From: Leptospira biflexa
GTDB lineage: Bacteria > Spirochaetota > DYNZ01
DNA: 40,147 nt
Direction: 5' to 3'
Assembly: GCA_020720805.1 (NCBI GenBank)
Contig: DYNZ01000023.1
Location: forward strand, 1-40,147
A model generated the notes under the pieces. The model made no database searches and was not told where the DNA came from. It saw nothing but the letters and a program-made list of their open reading frames with translations. Positions 1 through 8,484 of the stretch are shown one piece after another (position 1 is the first letter of the stretch; every line of letters begins with the position of its first letter). Both the position numbers and the translations under genes were made by a program.

Positions 1-47
1 TCAAATTCGATGCCTATTGGTATAAAACCCGAGAACCAAAGTGTTTC
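1..47 (-). repeat. Dispersed repeat, copy 1 (partial, inverted)
   Basis: The reverse complement of the first bases of the window matches the beginning of the repeat copies at 32476 and 40033 (it begins ACTCGAAACACTTTGGTTCT). The match runs for about 45 bases and is lost at about position 5, next to the window edge. It sits upstream of the creatininase-family gene and is in opposite orientation to the other two copies. I see no coding capacity in it. The family is not one I can name. Confidence 0.8.
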
Positions 48-176
48 GAGTATATCTTTCTGTAATTCTTGCTTAAAATCCTTGCATAAAAAAGGGCAAT
101 TTTTTCACTTCCTCCAAGGCAGTGGCAATGACAAACGCTGTAGTATAACCAGAATAAAAGGATATTGCAAAAACCT

Positions 177-917
177 ATGAGACTTGAACTACTATCTTAT
201 GAACACACGGCAACCTATTTTCAAAAAAATGATACTGTCATTCTCAGTCTTGGCAGTACGGAGCAGCATTCACCAGACGGCATCATCGGCACCGATTATC
301 TGATTACTGCTGCTCTGGCAGAACGTTGCGGCGAAGATTTAGGGCTGCTCTCTACGCCTGTTCTTCCTTATGGTGTCGCACTCCATCACATGGGTTTTTC
401 GGGAACGGTTACCTTAAAACCGACAACTCTGATTCTCCTACTGGAGGATATCATCAGATCACTCTACCATCATGGCGCCAGACGTTTTTTTATGATCAAT
501 GGACATGGCGGCAATATCCATACTGTGATGGCGGCATTTTCACAGATATGCGCTGATTTGCGTATTGCCACAGAGATCGCAAATTGGTGGCATCTACCCG
601 AGGTTGTTCAGAAGGAACAGGAGCTCTTTGGAGCTGAGAATGGCCAGCATGCCACAGTGTCAGAGATCAGCGTAACACGTTACCTTTATCCAGAGGCGTT
701 TACAGATTGGAAAACACGACCTCCTCAGGATTATAGCCTGCACAAACCAGCGATAAGCTGGCCGATCCACCGTGACGGTTTTCAGAAGAACTTTCCGCTC
801 GGGAGCATGGCCTCCAATCCGTCGAAGGCTGACGCTGACAGCGGCGCAATCATCTTTGAGTTGACAGTGGCAACCATCAACAACCTAATCACAAAATTTA
901 TGTTGAAAGACTATTGA
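177..917 (+). CDS. Creatininase-family amidohydrolase
   Basis: A 246-residue protein of the creatininase/creatinine amidohydrolase family, metal enzymes that hydrolyse cyclic or linear amides. Family signatures visible are GSTEQH (residues 26-31, metal ligands Glu and His), a following GTD (Asp40), NGHGGN (108-113) and a distal GQHATVSE segment with further ligands (His158, Glu163). The length is normal. The open frame can be extended to a TTG at 165, but the ATG at 177 gives MRLELLSYE, the usual beginning of the family; neither has an ideally spaced ribosome site (AAAAGGA ends at 162). The stop overlaps the next gene's ATG, so the two are probably co-translated. Substrate cannot be told: relatives act on creatinine, formamidopyrimidines or mycofactocin precursor peptides. 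Confidence 0.85.
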   Translation: MRLELLSYEHTATYFQKNDTVILSLGSTEQHSPDGIIGTDYLITAALAERCGEDLGLLSTPVLPYGVALHHMGFSGTVTLKPTTLILLLEDIIRSLYHHGARRFFMINGHGGNIHTVMAAFSQICADLRIATEIANWWHLPEVVQKEQELFGAENGQHATVSEISVTRYLYPEAFTDWKTRPPQDYSLHKPAISWPIHRDGFQKNFPLGSMASNPSKADADSGAIIFELTVATINNLITKFMLKDY

Positions 918-1744
918 TGCTATACTGCGATGACGGCTCTGCTACTCTGTTTCATCCCGATTATAGGGAGAACTACCACAATCTTACCGGAGCCTGGGTG
1001 GAAAGTACAGAGATTTATGGTAAGGTGTGGAACGATTTTTTTCCAGAGATACCCGTTGACTTTTGTGTAGCGGATGTTGGTCTGGGGCTTGGATATAATT
1101 TTTTACTTGCATTGTCGCTTTTGGACAAAAAATCGTTAAAAAATTCATCCATTGTCTCCTTTGAGCAAGAACTCATCCCCTTAGATAATCTCAAAAAGAT
1201 TCCCTACCCTGGTGAAGTTGCCGGCTATCAGGATACTCTTTTTTCGCTTTGTCAAAATCTCGAAGAGCAAAATTTCATCAACCAGAAGGTCAACAGCACC
1301 AATATCACGATCTATTTGGGAGACCTGCGTCAAAAACTGAAGCTTCTCCCGGATCGATCCGTTTTTCTATGGCTGTGGGATCCTTTTTCTCCGGCGAAAA
1401 ATCCCGAAATGTGGAGTCTTGATCTCTTTCGCCTGGTTCTCCAAAAAAGTTCTACGCAAGCGGTACTGGTAACCTATTCTGCGGCAGCACAGATTCGCGC
1501 GGCTCTGCTTCGAAGTAAATGGCACCCCATCACCCGCCCCGGAATCGGCAAAAAGAAGGAAATTACCGTAGCCTTGCATCCCCAAAGACCCCTTCCCACC
1601 AGCAGTCAAAAGATTTCCTTGGATGAGATCGAGCCTCAGGATCGCGTCACCTTTCGAGACCGAAAACTTAGGGATACGAGAGAAATCATTCTGTCAAGAC
1701 GGCTCCAGACCCGGGCGCGCATTCGCAGAATACTTCATCCCTAA
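917..1744 (+). CDS. MnmC2-like SAM-dependent methyltransferase (DUF752)
   Basis: A 275-residue protein with a class I SAM-binding motif (GLGLG, residues 55-59), an acidic SAM-ribose position (FE, 82-83), GDLR (135-138) and the signature DPFSPAKNPEMW (155-166). This last motif is characteristic of the methyltransferase half of MnmC, which makes the final methylation of 5-methylaminomethyl-uridine at the tRNA wobble position. The FAD-dependent oxidoreductase half found in the E. coli fusion is absent; stand-alone MnmC2 proteins are known. The ATG overlaps the TGA of the creatininase-family gene (TGATG), so translation is probably coupled. Its C-terminal 40 residues are rich in Arg and Lys, suitable for RNA contact. 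Its 3' end overlaps the convergent lipoprotein gene by 4 bp. Confidence 0.75.
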   Translation: MLYCDDGSATLFHPDYRENYHNLTGAWVESTEIYGKVWNDFFPEIPVDFCVADVGLGLGYNFLLALSLLDKKSLKNSSIVSFEQELIPLDNLKKIPYPGEVAGYQDTLFSLCQNLEEQNFINQKVNSTNITIYLGDLRQKLKLLPDRSVFLWLWDPFSPAKNPEMWSLDLFRLVLQKSSTQAVLVTYSAAAQIRAALLRSKWHPITRPGIGKKKEITVALHPQRPLPTSSQKISLDEIEPQDRVTFRDRKLRDTREIILSRRLQTRARIRRILHP

Positions 1745-2127
1745 TAAAGACCCTGGGTAGCAGCAACTAAGCGAAACATACTCGTACTTAAAATTTCCTG
1801 GTTATGAAAAATTGTGATCTTATACAATCCAGGCTTCATGGGGGGATACTGGGAGGATATCACCTTGAACTCTTGATCAGCCATCAAGCTGACAGTCTCA
1901 ATACGCAGCCATCCTAACTCATTTCGCTCGAGCTTAACCCCAAATAAATTCGGGGACGGCAATGACTTTAACTGAAAGACCCAGTAAACGGTCTCATCTG
2001 CGGAAAAAACAGGGGTTGAGGTGTAGGTTCGAATTTTCTGCGGATCAGTTCCATAACCCAAAAAGCCCTCTGAAGAGGAGCAGGATATAAGAGGAACCCA
2101 AAAAATGAAAAGGAGTAAAAATCGCAT
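1741..2127 (-). CDS. Small predicted lipoprotein
   Basis: A 128-residue protein starting MRFLLLFIF, with a hydrophobic signal sequence ending in a lipobox-like LISC followed by SSS; the mature protein would be a lipid-anchored envelope protein of about 110 residues. The open frame extends upstream to 2184, but that part overlaps the preceding gene and has no signal-peptide character; ATGs at 2136 and 2127 are the candidates and I favour 2127. I do not recognise the mature domain, which looks beta-rich. It follows the HEAT-repeat lipoprotein gene by 16 bp, so both are likely in one transcript and may work at the same membrane. Confidence 0.65.
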   Translation of the reverse strand: MRFLLLFIFWVPLISCSSSEGFLGYGTDPQKIRTYTSTPVFSADETVYWVFQLKSLPSPNLFGVKLERNELGWLRIETVSLMADQEFKVISSQYPPMKPGLYKITIFHNQEILSTSMFRLVAATQGLY

Positions 2128-2143
2128 ATTTGCCATCCGCCCA

Positions 2144-3373
2144 TCAATAAGTGCGCAGGAGTACCCTGGCCTGCAACTGATCAATCTGCAAAACTCTCAT
2201 CAGGTAACGCTCTTGAAAAGCAATAGCTCCTGTAGCCCGGGCATCCCTTACGATCGTACGCAATAGATACTCTCGGTTGATAGGATTTTTAATCTCCTCT
2301 TTGAGCTGAACAAAACTTTTTTGGGGGTGCAGTCGCGCCATGATTTGGTAGAGATATTGAAATTTTGCGTTTTCCAGGGAGTGCATTGTGTCAATGGCAA
2401 CAGCGATCCTGTTGGTTAATTGTCTACTTTTTTTTTCGCTCCACAAAAATCCGCTCTGCCTCGCGGCGAGGCTGATACGCTGGTTGACCCGCTCCACGCT
2501 GCCAGCACGCCCAATTGGTGCTGGTGACATGATCGCCTGAGGCGCCACAGGAGGTTGTAAACCCAAATCAAGGAAACTCTGTTTCATAGTCCGAGAGCTC
2601 ACCCGCTGGTAGAGCTCCACATATACCAATGGCGTCCGCTGTAGCTGTGCCAGAGTGCGCAGCATTTTCTGCACCGCTTCCAGATCCAGGAGGCGTAGAT
2701 AGGCTTCCAACTCCTGTTGCAACTCGGTGAGAAGCTGGGGGCTCTCCAGAAGATCGGTTACCACATTTTCAGGCAACCGAGGTTTGATCCTCACAGCCGC
2801 TTGAAAGGCCTCCTTGCGAATCCTAATCCGGGCAGCGGAATCCTCCGCTTTCCCGGTATCCAGCAGTAACTCGGCAAATATCGCAAACGCACCCTCTCCG
2901 CCAATGGTAATGGCAGCCTCCCAGGCAGCCAACCCAAGCTTCTCATGCAGAAAATAGCCCCGTAAAAAGGGGAGCGAATTTTCATCCCTTAGCTCGCCTA
3001 ATCTGGCGAGAAAGGTGCTGTCTGTTGTATCCTTATGCAATGCGATGAGCGGGGCGCTTACATCCCTTGCCTGCTTCTTGACAAGAGCCGACAAACAGGA
3101 ATCCCGTAATAACCCATCCTGACTTAGGGCAACAAGAGCCTCATCAACAGCTCTTCCCTGCAAACGGCCTAAACCCTCCACCGCCAGATGACGCATTTTC
3201 GGCTCGAGTTTGGAGTCGCGAGTGATGCGCAGCAGCTCTTCAAGATCAGATCTCTCTTTTTTTTCTGAATAACGAAGTTCAATTTTTTTAACCTGCTCTT
3301 CGATGGGAAGCGATGCACATGACCAGCATAAAAAAAGCAGTGCAGAAAGTGTTACAAAATGGATTGCCTTCAC
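2144..3373 (-). CDS. Predicted lipoprotein with HEAT-like helical repeats
   Basis: About 409 residues. The N-terminus (MKAIHFVTL..., from a GTG at 3373 preceded by GAGG) is a signal sequence ending LCWSC, an acceptable spirochaetal lipobox with the Cys near residue 19. Residues about 30-240 are helical repeats of HEAT or PBS-lyase type, with recurring patterns such as MRHLAVEGLGRL and LPFLRGYF...GLAAWEAAITIG. Such repeats normally form curved protein-binding scaffolds. The C-terminal part is helical and unassigned. A TTG at 3388 would give five more residues. It is the first gene of a likely pair with the lipoprotein downstream. The function is unknown; an envelope scaffold is an inference from the repeats. 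Confidence 0.7.
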   Translation of the reverse strand: MKAIHFVTLSALLFLCWSCASLPIEEQVKKIELRYSEKKERSDLEELLRITRDSKLEPKMRHLAVEGLGRLQGRAVDEALVALSQDGLLRDSCLSALVKKQARDVSAPLIALHKDTTDSTFLARLGELRDENSLPFLRGYFLHEKLGLAAWEAAITIGGEGAFAIFAELLLDTGKAEDSAARIRIRKEAFQAAVRIKPRLPENVVTDLLESPQLLTELQQELEAYLRLLDLEAVQKMLRTLAQLQRTPLVYVELYQRVSSRTMKQSFLDLGLQPPVAPQAIMSPAPIGRAGSVERVNQRISLAARQSGFLWSEKKSRQLTNRIAVAIDTMHSLENAKFQYLYQIMARLHPQKSFVQLKEEIKNPINREYLLRTIVRDARATGAIAFQERYLMRVLQIDQLQARVLLRTY

Positions 3374-3461
3374 GTCTATTGACCTCAATTGTATTACTCT
3401 GATTATCGGTCAAATTGGGAAAAGCATGCAGCAGAGAACCTTCTCTAAGTACACCAGCCCC

Positions 3462-3671
3462 TTACCGCTCGACACGATAATCATCTTTGGGCAGCTCATA
3501 GACCTTATCGCCTGGAGCTCTAGGCTCATTTTGCTGAAATCGGGACTGTTTGCGGTTTAAGTAGGAGGCGACATCCTGAAAATCTTTCCGAGCAATAAAG
3601 AGAATCCGGAAAATTCGATAAAAGAATACGATAATAAAGAAAAGAACCAGAAGAAATAGGATTTTTATCAA
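3462..3671 (-). CDS. Small single-span membrane protein
   Basis: A 69-residue protein from a TTG at 3671 preceded by AAGGAG at 5-base spacing, beginning (M)IKILFLLVLFF. It has one strong transmembrane helix (residues about 1-22) followed by a charged cytoplasmic tail ending YELPKDDYRVER. The open frame reaches an ATG at 3743 (93 residues, preceded by AAGGG), which adds a non-conserved-looking Phe-rich segment; the TTG start has the better ribosome site. The layout (one helix plus short acidic-basic tail) resembles small spirochaetal proteins of unknown function. It might also be a chance frame, since an overlapping frame of similar length exists. Confidence 0.5.
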   Translation of the reverse strand: MIKILFLLVLFFIIVFFYRIFRILFIARKDFQDVASYLNRKQSRFQQNEPRAPGDKVYELPKDDYRVER

Positions 3672-3784
3672 GGGAGTCTCCTTGTTGGGAAAAAGGGAAG
3701 TTTTTCTGTTTGCCAAAAAAAATGGAAGAATAAAAATGTTCATTACCCTTAAAAAATATACTCAACAAATCTGAATGATCAAGC

Positions 3785-4624
3785 ATGATTCTTATAAAAC
3801 TTTTACCTCTCCGTTTTTTTTCCCGCATCTTTGGTTTGCTGGCCAGACTCTACCTGCTACCAGGTTTGCGCCACCTAGTTCTGGCAGGTTACTCTCGGAT
3901 ATTTCGTATTCAGGTGCAGGAGGCAGAACTTCCCCTTGGCAGCTACGGCACCCTTCACCAATTTTTTATCCGCAAATTAAAGCCTGGCTCTAGAATCGTT
4001 GACGATCGCGAAACTATACTCTGCTCACCCGTTGACGGTAAGGTTTTACACGCAGAGCCCTTTCAGGGAAACAGACTGGTACAAATCAAAGGTTTAAGTT
4101 ACTCTCTCGCTGAATTGCTGGGCTCTGAAGCTGAGGCCAGCAATTTTGCAAATGGTACTGTCTTTACAATCTATCTTTCCCCTGCGGATTATCACCGAAT
4201 TCATTCCCCTTTTTCTGGTTTCATCAATCAGTTTCACTACATACCAGGAAAATTATTTCCCGTGAATTCGTTTGGTGTGACCAACATTCCTGGACTCTTT
4301 GCAAAAAATGAGAGGATTGTGACCTATCTGAATGTAAGTTATAAAAGAAAGGAGATGACAATTGCGATTATCAAGGTCGGAGCCCTCAATGTTGGTAATA
4401 TTTCACTTGCCTATCATGATCTTCATAGCAATGGGTGGTGGCCTCAAACATCCAAATTGCAACTGTTACCTCAGAAGGTCTCTATAGCGAAGGGGGATGA
4501 AATGGCAATATTCCATCTGGGTTCTACAGTTCAAGTGATACTGCCGGAACAGATGAAAGGACGATCGCTTGTCAAACCAGGAGAGAAGGTTTTCATGGGG
4601 CAGGCCATTTTCACGATGGATTGA
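3785..4624 (+). CDS. psd: Phosphatidylserine decarboxylase
   Basis: Converts phosphatidylserine to phosphatidylethanolamine at the inner membrane. The 279-residue proenzyme shows SPVDG (81-85, catalytic Asp84), YHRIHSPF (136-143, catalytic His region) and LGST (245-248), the self-cleavage site where Ser247 becomes the pyruvoyl prosthetic group, giving a long beta and a short alpha subunit. The basic, hydrophobic N-terminus fits peripheral membrane binding. The length agrees with the bacterial PSD-B type. No clear ribosome site precedes the ATG. It stands alone on the plus strand and converges with the P-II-like gene, 4 bp apart. Confidence 0.95.
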   Translation: MILIKLLPLRFFSRIFGLLARLYLLPGLRHLVLAGYSRIFRIQVQEAELPLGSYGTLHQFFIRKLKPGSRIVDDRETILCSPVDGKVLHAEPFQGNRLVQIKGLSYSLAELLGSEAEASNFANGTVFTIYLSPADYHRIHSPFSGFINQFHYIPGKLFPVNSFGVTNIPGLFAKNERIVTYLNVSYKRKEMTIAIIKVGALNVGNISLAYHDLHSNGWWPQTSKLQLLPQKVSIAKGDEMAIFHLGSTVQVILPEQMKGRSLVKPGEKVFMGQAIFTMD

Positions 4625-4628
4625 TGCG

Positions 4629-4973
4629 CTAATCATCCCAGCCAGGCCGCAACCCCTGCACTCTTCCCACAGGTATGGTGAAAGCGATACCCGTCGAGGG
4701 ATTTTCCAGGTTACCGCACACCTTTTGTAAAGCAGCAAAGGCCAAATCTACAATTTCAGGATCACGGATGACAGAGAGAATTGTTTTGTTGGAAGCGCTG
4801 GAACCTGCCAGTAGGTGACGAAATCCGGCAAAAATCGGAATATCCTGCGATAATACCTTTCCCATACCAAAGGAGTCGATGATTGTCGCGCCTGTAATAC
4901 CGATCTCCAAAAAGGCTTCGACAATCTCTTCAATTCGGTTCGGATCATTGATAACAGCAACAAGTAGTTCCAT
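4629..4973 (-). CDS. P-II-like signalling protein
   Basis: A 114-residue protein resembling the P-II/GlnB fold: beta-alpha-beta start MELLVAVINDPNRIEEIVEAF, a central segment in place of the T-loop, and a C-terminal strand TGIAFTIPVGRVQGL like the P-II C-loop region. The GlnB T-loop tyrosine and ATP-binding B-loop pattern are not obvious, so it is a divergent member and may sense something other than 2-oxoglutarate and ATP. The start chosen is the ATG at 4973; a TTG at 4997 would overlap the upstream gene. It follows the PTS EIIA gene by 7 bp, which suggests a joint signalling role, perhaps linking phosphotransfer to nitrogen or carbon state (inference). Confidence 0.65.
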   Translation of the reverse strand: MELLVAVINDPNRIEEIVEAFLEIGITGATIIDSFGMGKVLSQDIPIFAGFRHLLAGSSASNKTILSVIRDPEIVDLAFAALQKVCGNLENPSTGIAFTIPVGRVQGLRPGWDD

Positions 4974-4980
4974 AATGATT

Positions 4981-5442
4981 TCAAATTCCCGCTTCAAATT
5001 GCTGGAGTGTCTGCAAAAAGGAGCTCTGATCCGAAATATTTTTTAACCCAGTTCGAAACTCATCCTTTTGGATCAATCTTGATAACCTGGCTAAAAGCTT
5101 GAGATGCATTCCCTCTTTCTTTTCAGGACCAACCAACACAAACACGAATTGGACCGGCTTGCCGTCCAATGCCTTAAAATCAATGGGCTCTTTTAAACGG
5201 ATAAAATAGACGATGGTCTTTTCCAATCCTGACACAAAAGCATGGGGTATCGCAAAACCGTTACCGATTCCGGTTGTCATCAGTTCTTCGCGTAAAATTA
5301 ATTTTTGATATAAAGAAGCCTCGACGGGAATCAAGCCCAGACGTATCAAATCGCCTGACACCTTTCGAAAGATTTCATTCTTTTCCATGACTTCTAAATC
5401 TATGGAAACCAGATCGCTGTTTGTACATTCACCAATATTCAT
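4981..5442 (-). CDS. PTS EIIA domain protein (fructose/nitrogen type)
   Basis: A 153-residue single-domain EIIA of the fructose/mannitol/PtsN family. The phosphorylatable histidine is His67 in GNGFAIPHA; the surrounding helix-strand pattern and the LVGPEKKEGMHLKLLARLSRLI segment are typical. No EIIB or EIIC genes are in the window, so a regulatory (PtsN-like) role is more likely than sugar uptake, as known for Ntr-type EIIA. It lies 34 bp after recN and 7 bp before the P-II-like gene, on one probable transcript. A GGTGG sequence precedes the ATG. Confidence 0.85.
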   Translation of the reverse strand: MNIGECTNSDLVSIDLEVMEKNEIFRKVSGDLIRLGLIPVEASLYQKLILREELMTTGIGNGFAIPHAFVSGLEKTIVYFIRLKEPIDFKALDGKPVQFVFVLVGPEKKEGMHLKLLARLSRLIQKDEFRTGLKNISDQSSFLQTLQQFEAGI

Positions 5443-5476
5443 ATCTTGCCACCGTCAATCTCTTCCTGTTTCGCCT

Positions 5477-7243
5477 CTATCCAGAAAACGCCAAAGCAAT
5501 CATCTCTTCGGCGTGCTTTCGGGTAACATCCGTGATCTCTTCCCCAGACATCATTCGCGCGATTTCTTCAATGCGCTCCTTGCTAGTCAGTCGTTTCACC
5601 GTTGTAATAGTCCGTTGGTCAGAATCAATAAGCTTCATAACCTTAAACTGTATGTCTGCCATAGCTGCTATCTGCGGCAAATGCGTAATACAGATGGTCT
5701 GTCCCTTACGGGATAAGGCGCGAAGTTTTCGACCTATACGTTCCGCCACCTTACCGCCAACGCCACTATCCACCTCATCAAAAACCATACTCTGCGGTTC
5801 AACTTTATCAATAATCAATTTTTTTAAAGCGAGCATCAATCGTGACATTTCGCCACCGCTGGCAATTTTTCGCAGCGGGCGAGGTTTTTCTTTGCTTCCC
5901 GCGGCGATATAATACTCCACATAATCAAATCCGTTACGAAAGATTCGAACAGGATTTCCCTCAAAGAGAAATTGAGATTTTGATCCACCCTCTTCGCTGT
6001 CATCGGCTTCGTCTTCAACGGATACCTGTTGTATGACGACCTCAAACCTGGTATTTTCCATCATCAGATCCTTTAATTCCTGATTCATTTCGGATTCTAG
6101 TCGCCTGGCAACTTTCTGCCGCAGAGATGAAAGCTCTTTACCAAGCTCCGTCATTTTAACAACCAGGCTTTCCAGCTCCTCTCTTGTTTTACGGATCTTT
6201 TCTTCGCTGAAAGAGATCGATTCTAATTCTCGCTCAGCCTTCTGCTGATACTCCAGTAATTCAGATATAGAACCTACCTTATATTTTCGGTAAAGCTTCT
6301 GCAGCGCATCGAGCCGCTCCTCTACCTCATCCAATCTTTGGGGAGAAAATTCAATCTGATCTATCGCATCGCTGACCAGACGCGCGCTCTCTTCAAGGCG
6401 ATAAAGCGACTCCTGCACCTGAATCAAAGATGGATGCAATCGCGCATCAGTCTCGACCGCATTACTTAAAACCTTTTCCAATCTGGTGAGCATTTGCAGC
6501 ATGGCTCCGCTGGATTCCTCCGTGCCAAAAAGCAAAGAGTGAGCCTCTTTGAGTTCAGCAAAAAGTTTTTCACTCCCGGCCAGTCGTCGCGCTTCGGTCT
6601 TCAACTCCTCTTCCTCACCGCTAACAAAGCGATGCGACGAGATCTCCTCAATGGCAAAGCTTAACAACTCGACCTTGGCCTCTTTTTCCTGAGAACTACT
6701 CTCAAGACCTGCCAGAAGATCCAAGAGTTCACTTCGCTTTTCGAAAAGATCACGAAACTCGTTTCGCTTTTGCCAAAGCTGATCTGCTGTTCCCATAAAA
6801 TCAAGAATATTCAAATGGTTTTGTACCTTGAGAATCGCCTGGTGTTCATTCTGCCCATGAATATCCACAAGCAGAAGACCCACATCCCGGATTTTTGATG
6901 ATGGCAAAATAACGCCATTGATAAAGCTCCGGCTGCGCCCTTCGATACTGAATTCTCGGCGAATATTGACAAACCTTCCTTCGACCTCAACACCCATCTC
7001 CTCAAGCAACCTCTCAGCCTGGGTATTGGGCTCTAAGATGAACGAACCTTCAATAATTGCCTTCTCCTCACCGCTACGAATCATTCCTATTGTCACTTTT
7101 TCGCCTAAAATCGCTCCTAAGGCATCGATAATAATTGATTTTCCAGCACCTGTTTCCCCGGTTAAAATATTAAGCCCATTGGTAAAGCGCAGAGAGAGAT
7201 CTTTAATAAGGGCGAAATTTTTTATCTTAATCTCTTCGAGCAT
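5477..7243 (-). CDS. recN: DNA repair protein RecN
   Basis: An SMC-like ATPase for double-strand-break repair. The 588-residue protein has the N-terminal GETGAGKS Walker A (29-36), an internal coiled coil (about 155-390), and a C-terminal ABC signature (ASGGEMSRLMLALK) followed by a Walker B segment VFDEVDSGVGG. Length matches the family (about 550-590). The ATG lies 3 bp after the NAD kinase stop, an arrangement often seen in bacteria (nadK-recN), so the two are co-transcribed. Confidence 0.97.
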   Translation of the reverse strand: MLEEIKIKNFALIKDLSLRFTNGLNILTGETGAGKSIIIDALGAILGEKVTIGMIRSGEEKAIIEGSFILEPNTQAERLLEEMGVEVEGRFVNIRREFSIEGRSRSFINGVILPSSKIRDVGLLLVDIHGQNEHQAILKVQNHLNILDFMGTADQLWQKRNEFRDLFEKRSELLDLLAGLESSSQEKEAKVELLSFAIEEISSHRFVSGEEEELKTEARRLAGSEKLFAELKEAHSLLFGTEESSGAMLQMLTRLEKVLSNAVETDARLHPSLIQVQESLYRLEESARLVSDAIDQIEFSPQRLDEVEERLDALQKLYRKYKVGSISELLEYQQKAERELESISFSEEKIRKTREELESLVVKMTELGKELSSLRQKVARRLESEMNQELKDLMMENTRFEVVIQQVSVEDEADDSEEGGSKSQFLFEGNPVRIFRNGFDYVEYYIAAGSKEKPRPLRKIASGGEMSRLMLALKKLIIDKVEPQSMVFDEVDSGVGGKVAERIGRKLRALSRKGQTICITHLPQIAAMADIQFKVMKLIDSDQRTITTVKRLTSKERIEEIARMMSGEEITDVTRKHAEEMIALAFSG

Positions 7244-7246
7244 AGA

Positions 7247-8128
7247 TCAGCCAACCCAACCTAATTTTGAACGTAATGTCGCGTAAAAAGAATGAAGCTC
7301 ATTTGCTATGATCAATGCGGGATACTCGCTGCGACTGATCAACACACGATCATCGGGCTGCAGGCGCAAGGAGACCTGTCCGTCCAAGGTCAAAAAGATA
7401 TCCTCTTTCTGGGTGGTATCGGGATTTTCTGCCAGACATTCGACGGTGGAATCGCCCGGCAGGATCACAGGGCGGATAGCCAGAGTATGGGGGCTTATGG
7501 GATTCACGACCATTGCATCGCTCGTTGGGTGCAGGATCGGACCATAGCAGGATAGATTGTAGGCTGTAGAGCCTGTTGGCGATGAGATAATAACACCATC
7601 CGCATGATAGCTCGAGAAGTATTCACCGTTTACCTTCAAGTTTATCTTGACAGCACGTGACTTGCCACCCTTAGCAATGACGGTATCATTTAATAGCACA
7701 TAATCCTGACTCTGGCCAGCACTGATATGGGTCGCCTTCAAACGCATCCTGGTGGTGGTGAGAAATTGTCCTTCCAAAAGCTCCTCCAGCTTATCCAACG
7801 CCTGATATGATGAGAATTCTGTGAGAAAACCAAGCCTTCCAACATTGATACCAAGGATGGGCACGGACTGCCGCATAAAAAAACGGGCTGTGTTCAGCAG
7901 AGTGCCATCACCGCCCAGAGATATCGCCAGCTTGGTTCGTTCTAAAATCTCCTCATCCTGAACAAAAAAGCTGCTGGGAATCAGATTATGATCCCGCTCG
8001 AAAGCGCGGCTGACCATCAGGGTTAAATCTCTGTTCGAGAAAAAGTTAATCAATTCCTGAACAATTGGATGAGATTCTTTTTTGGCCAGATTTGGAAATA
8101 AGGAAATATGATCAATTTTACTGTTCAT
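7247..8128 (-). CDS. nadK: NAD kinase
   Basis: Phosphorylates NAD to NADP in the cytoplasm. The 293-residue form (ATG at 8128, beginning MNSKIDHISLFPN, the normal family start) carries GGDGT (72-76) and NVGRLGF (95-101), and further on the NAD-binding DGVIISSPTGSTAY motif. A TTG at 8179 would add 17 residues; neither start has a strong ribosome site, so the choice rests on homology of the N-terminus. recN follows immediately and a Fis-type regulator gene lies 98 bp upstream. Confidence 0.95.
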   Translation of the reverse strand: MNSKIDHISLFPNLAKKESHPIVQELINFFSNRDLTLMVSRAFERDHNLIPSSFFVQDEEILERTKLAISLGGDGTLLNTARFFMRQSVPILGINVGRLGFLTEFSSYQALDKLEELLEGQFLTTTRMRLKATHISAGQSQDYVLLNDTVIAKGGKSRAVKINLKVNGEYFSSYHADGVIISSPTGSTAYNLSCYGPILHPTSDAMVVNPISPHTLAIRPVILPGDSTVECLAENPDTTQKEDIFLTLDGQVSLRLQPDDRVLISRSEYPALIIANELHSFYATLRSKLGWVG

Positions 8129-8226
8129 AAGGGTACTTAGAAGAAAGACAGTAAAATTGTCGAGAACTTTCTTGGTCAATGAGATCCAATCAGCCTCGCC
8201 CAGAACAACCTAAGAAGTGATTAATA

Positions 8227-8484
8227 TCAGGCAGGTTTTGGTAATTTGATTTTATGCTTTTTTAATTTTGATTTTAAGGTATTCCTGGCAACATCCAAAA
8301 TTAGGCTTGCCTGAACCAGGTTTCCAGCGCAATCATTGATCACTTTTTGGATATACTCCTTTTCATAGGGGGATAAATAGTCTGCCAGCGTAGGCGCAGA
8401 GCCATCAATCTGTGCTACTAAATTCTTTCTTTTTTTCTCCGGACCCCCCTTACCAGTAACAAGAGGACTTTTTGGTTTATTCAT
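8227..8484 (-). CDS. Fis-type helix-turn-helix protein
   Basis: An 85-residue basic protein whose C-terminal half (LSPYEKEYIQKVINDCAGNLVQASLIL and on to KSKLKKHKIKL) is the HTH_8 domain found in Fis and at the C-terminus of NtrC-type activators. The first 35 residues are Lys- and Pro-rich. The ATG at 8484 is preceded by GGGAGAA at good spacing; the open frame could run to 8514 but without that support. It could act as a nucleoid-associated or local regulator. It is encoded upstream of nadK in the same direction, so it may head that transcript. Confidence 0.8.
   Translation of the reverse strand: MNKPKSPLVTGKGGPEKKRKNLVAQIDGSAPTLADYLSPYEKEYIQKVINDCAGNLVQASLILDVARNTLKSKLKKHKIKLPKPA

Noticed and set aside
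3526-3828. A 100-codon minus-strand frame overlapping the small membrane protein gene and the start of psd
   Set aside because: It has no ribosome site and overlaps psd; the frame ending at 3462 has a clear membrane helix and AAGGAG before its TTG.
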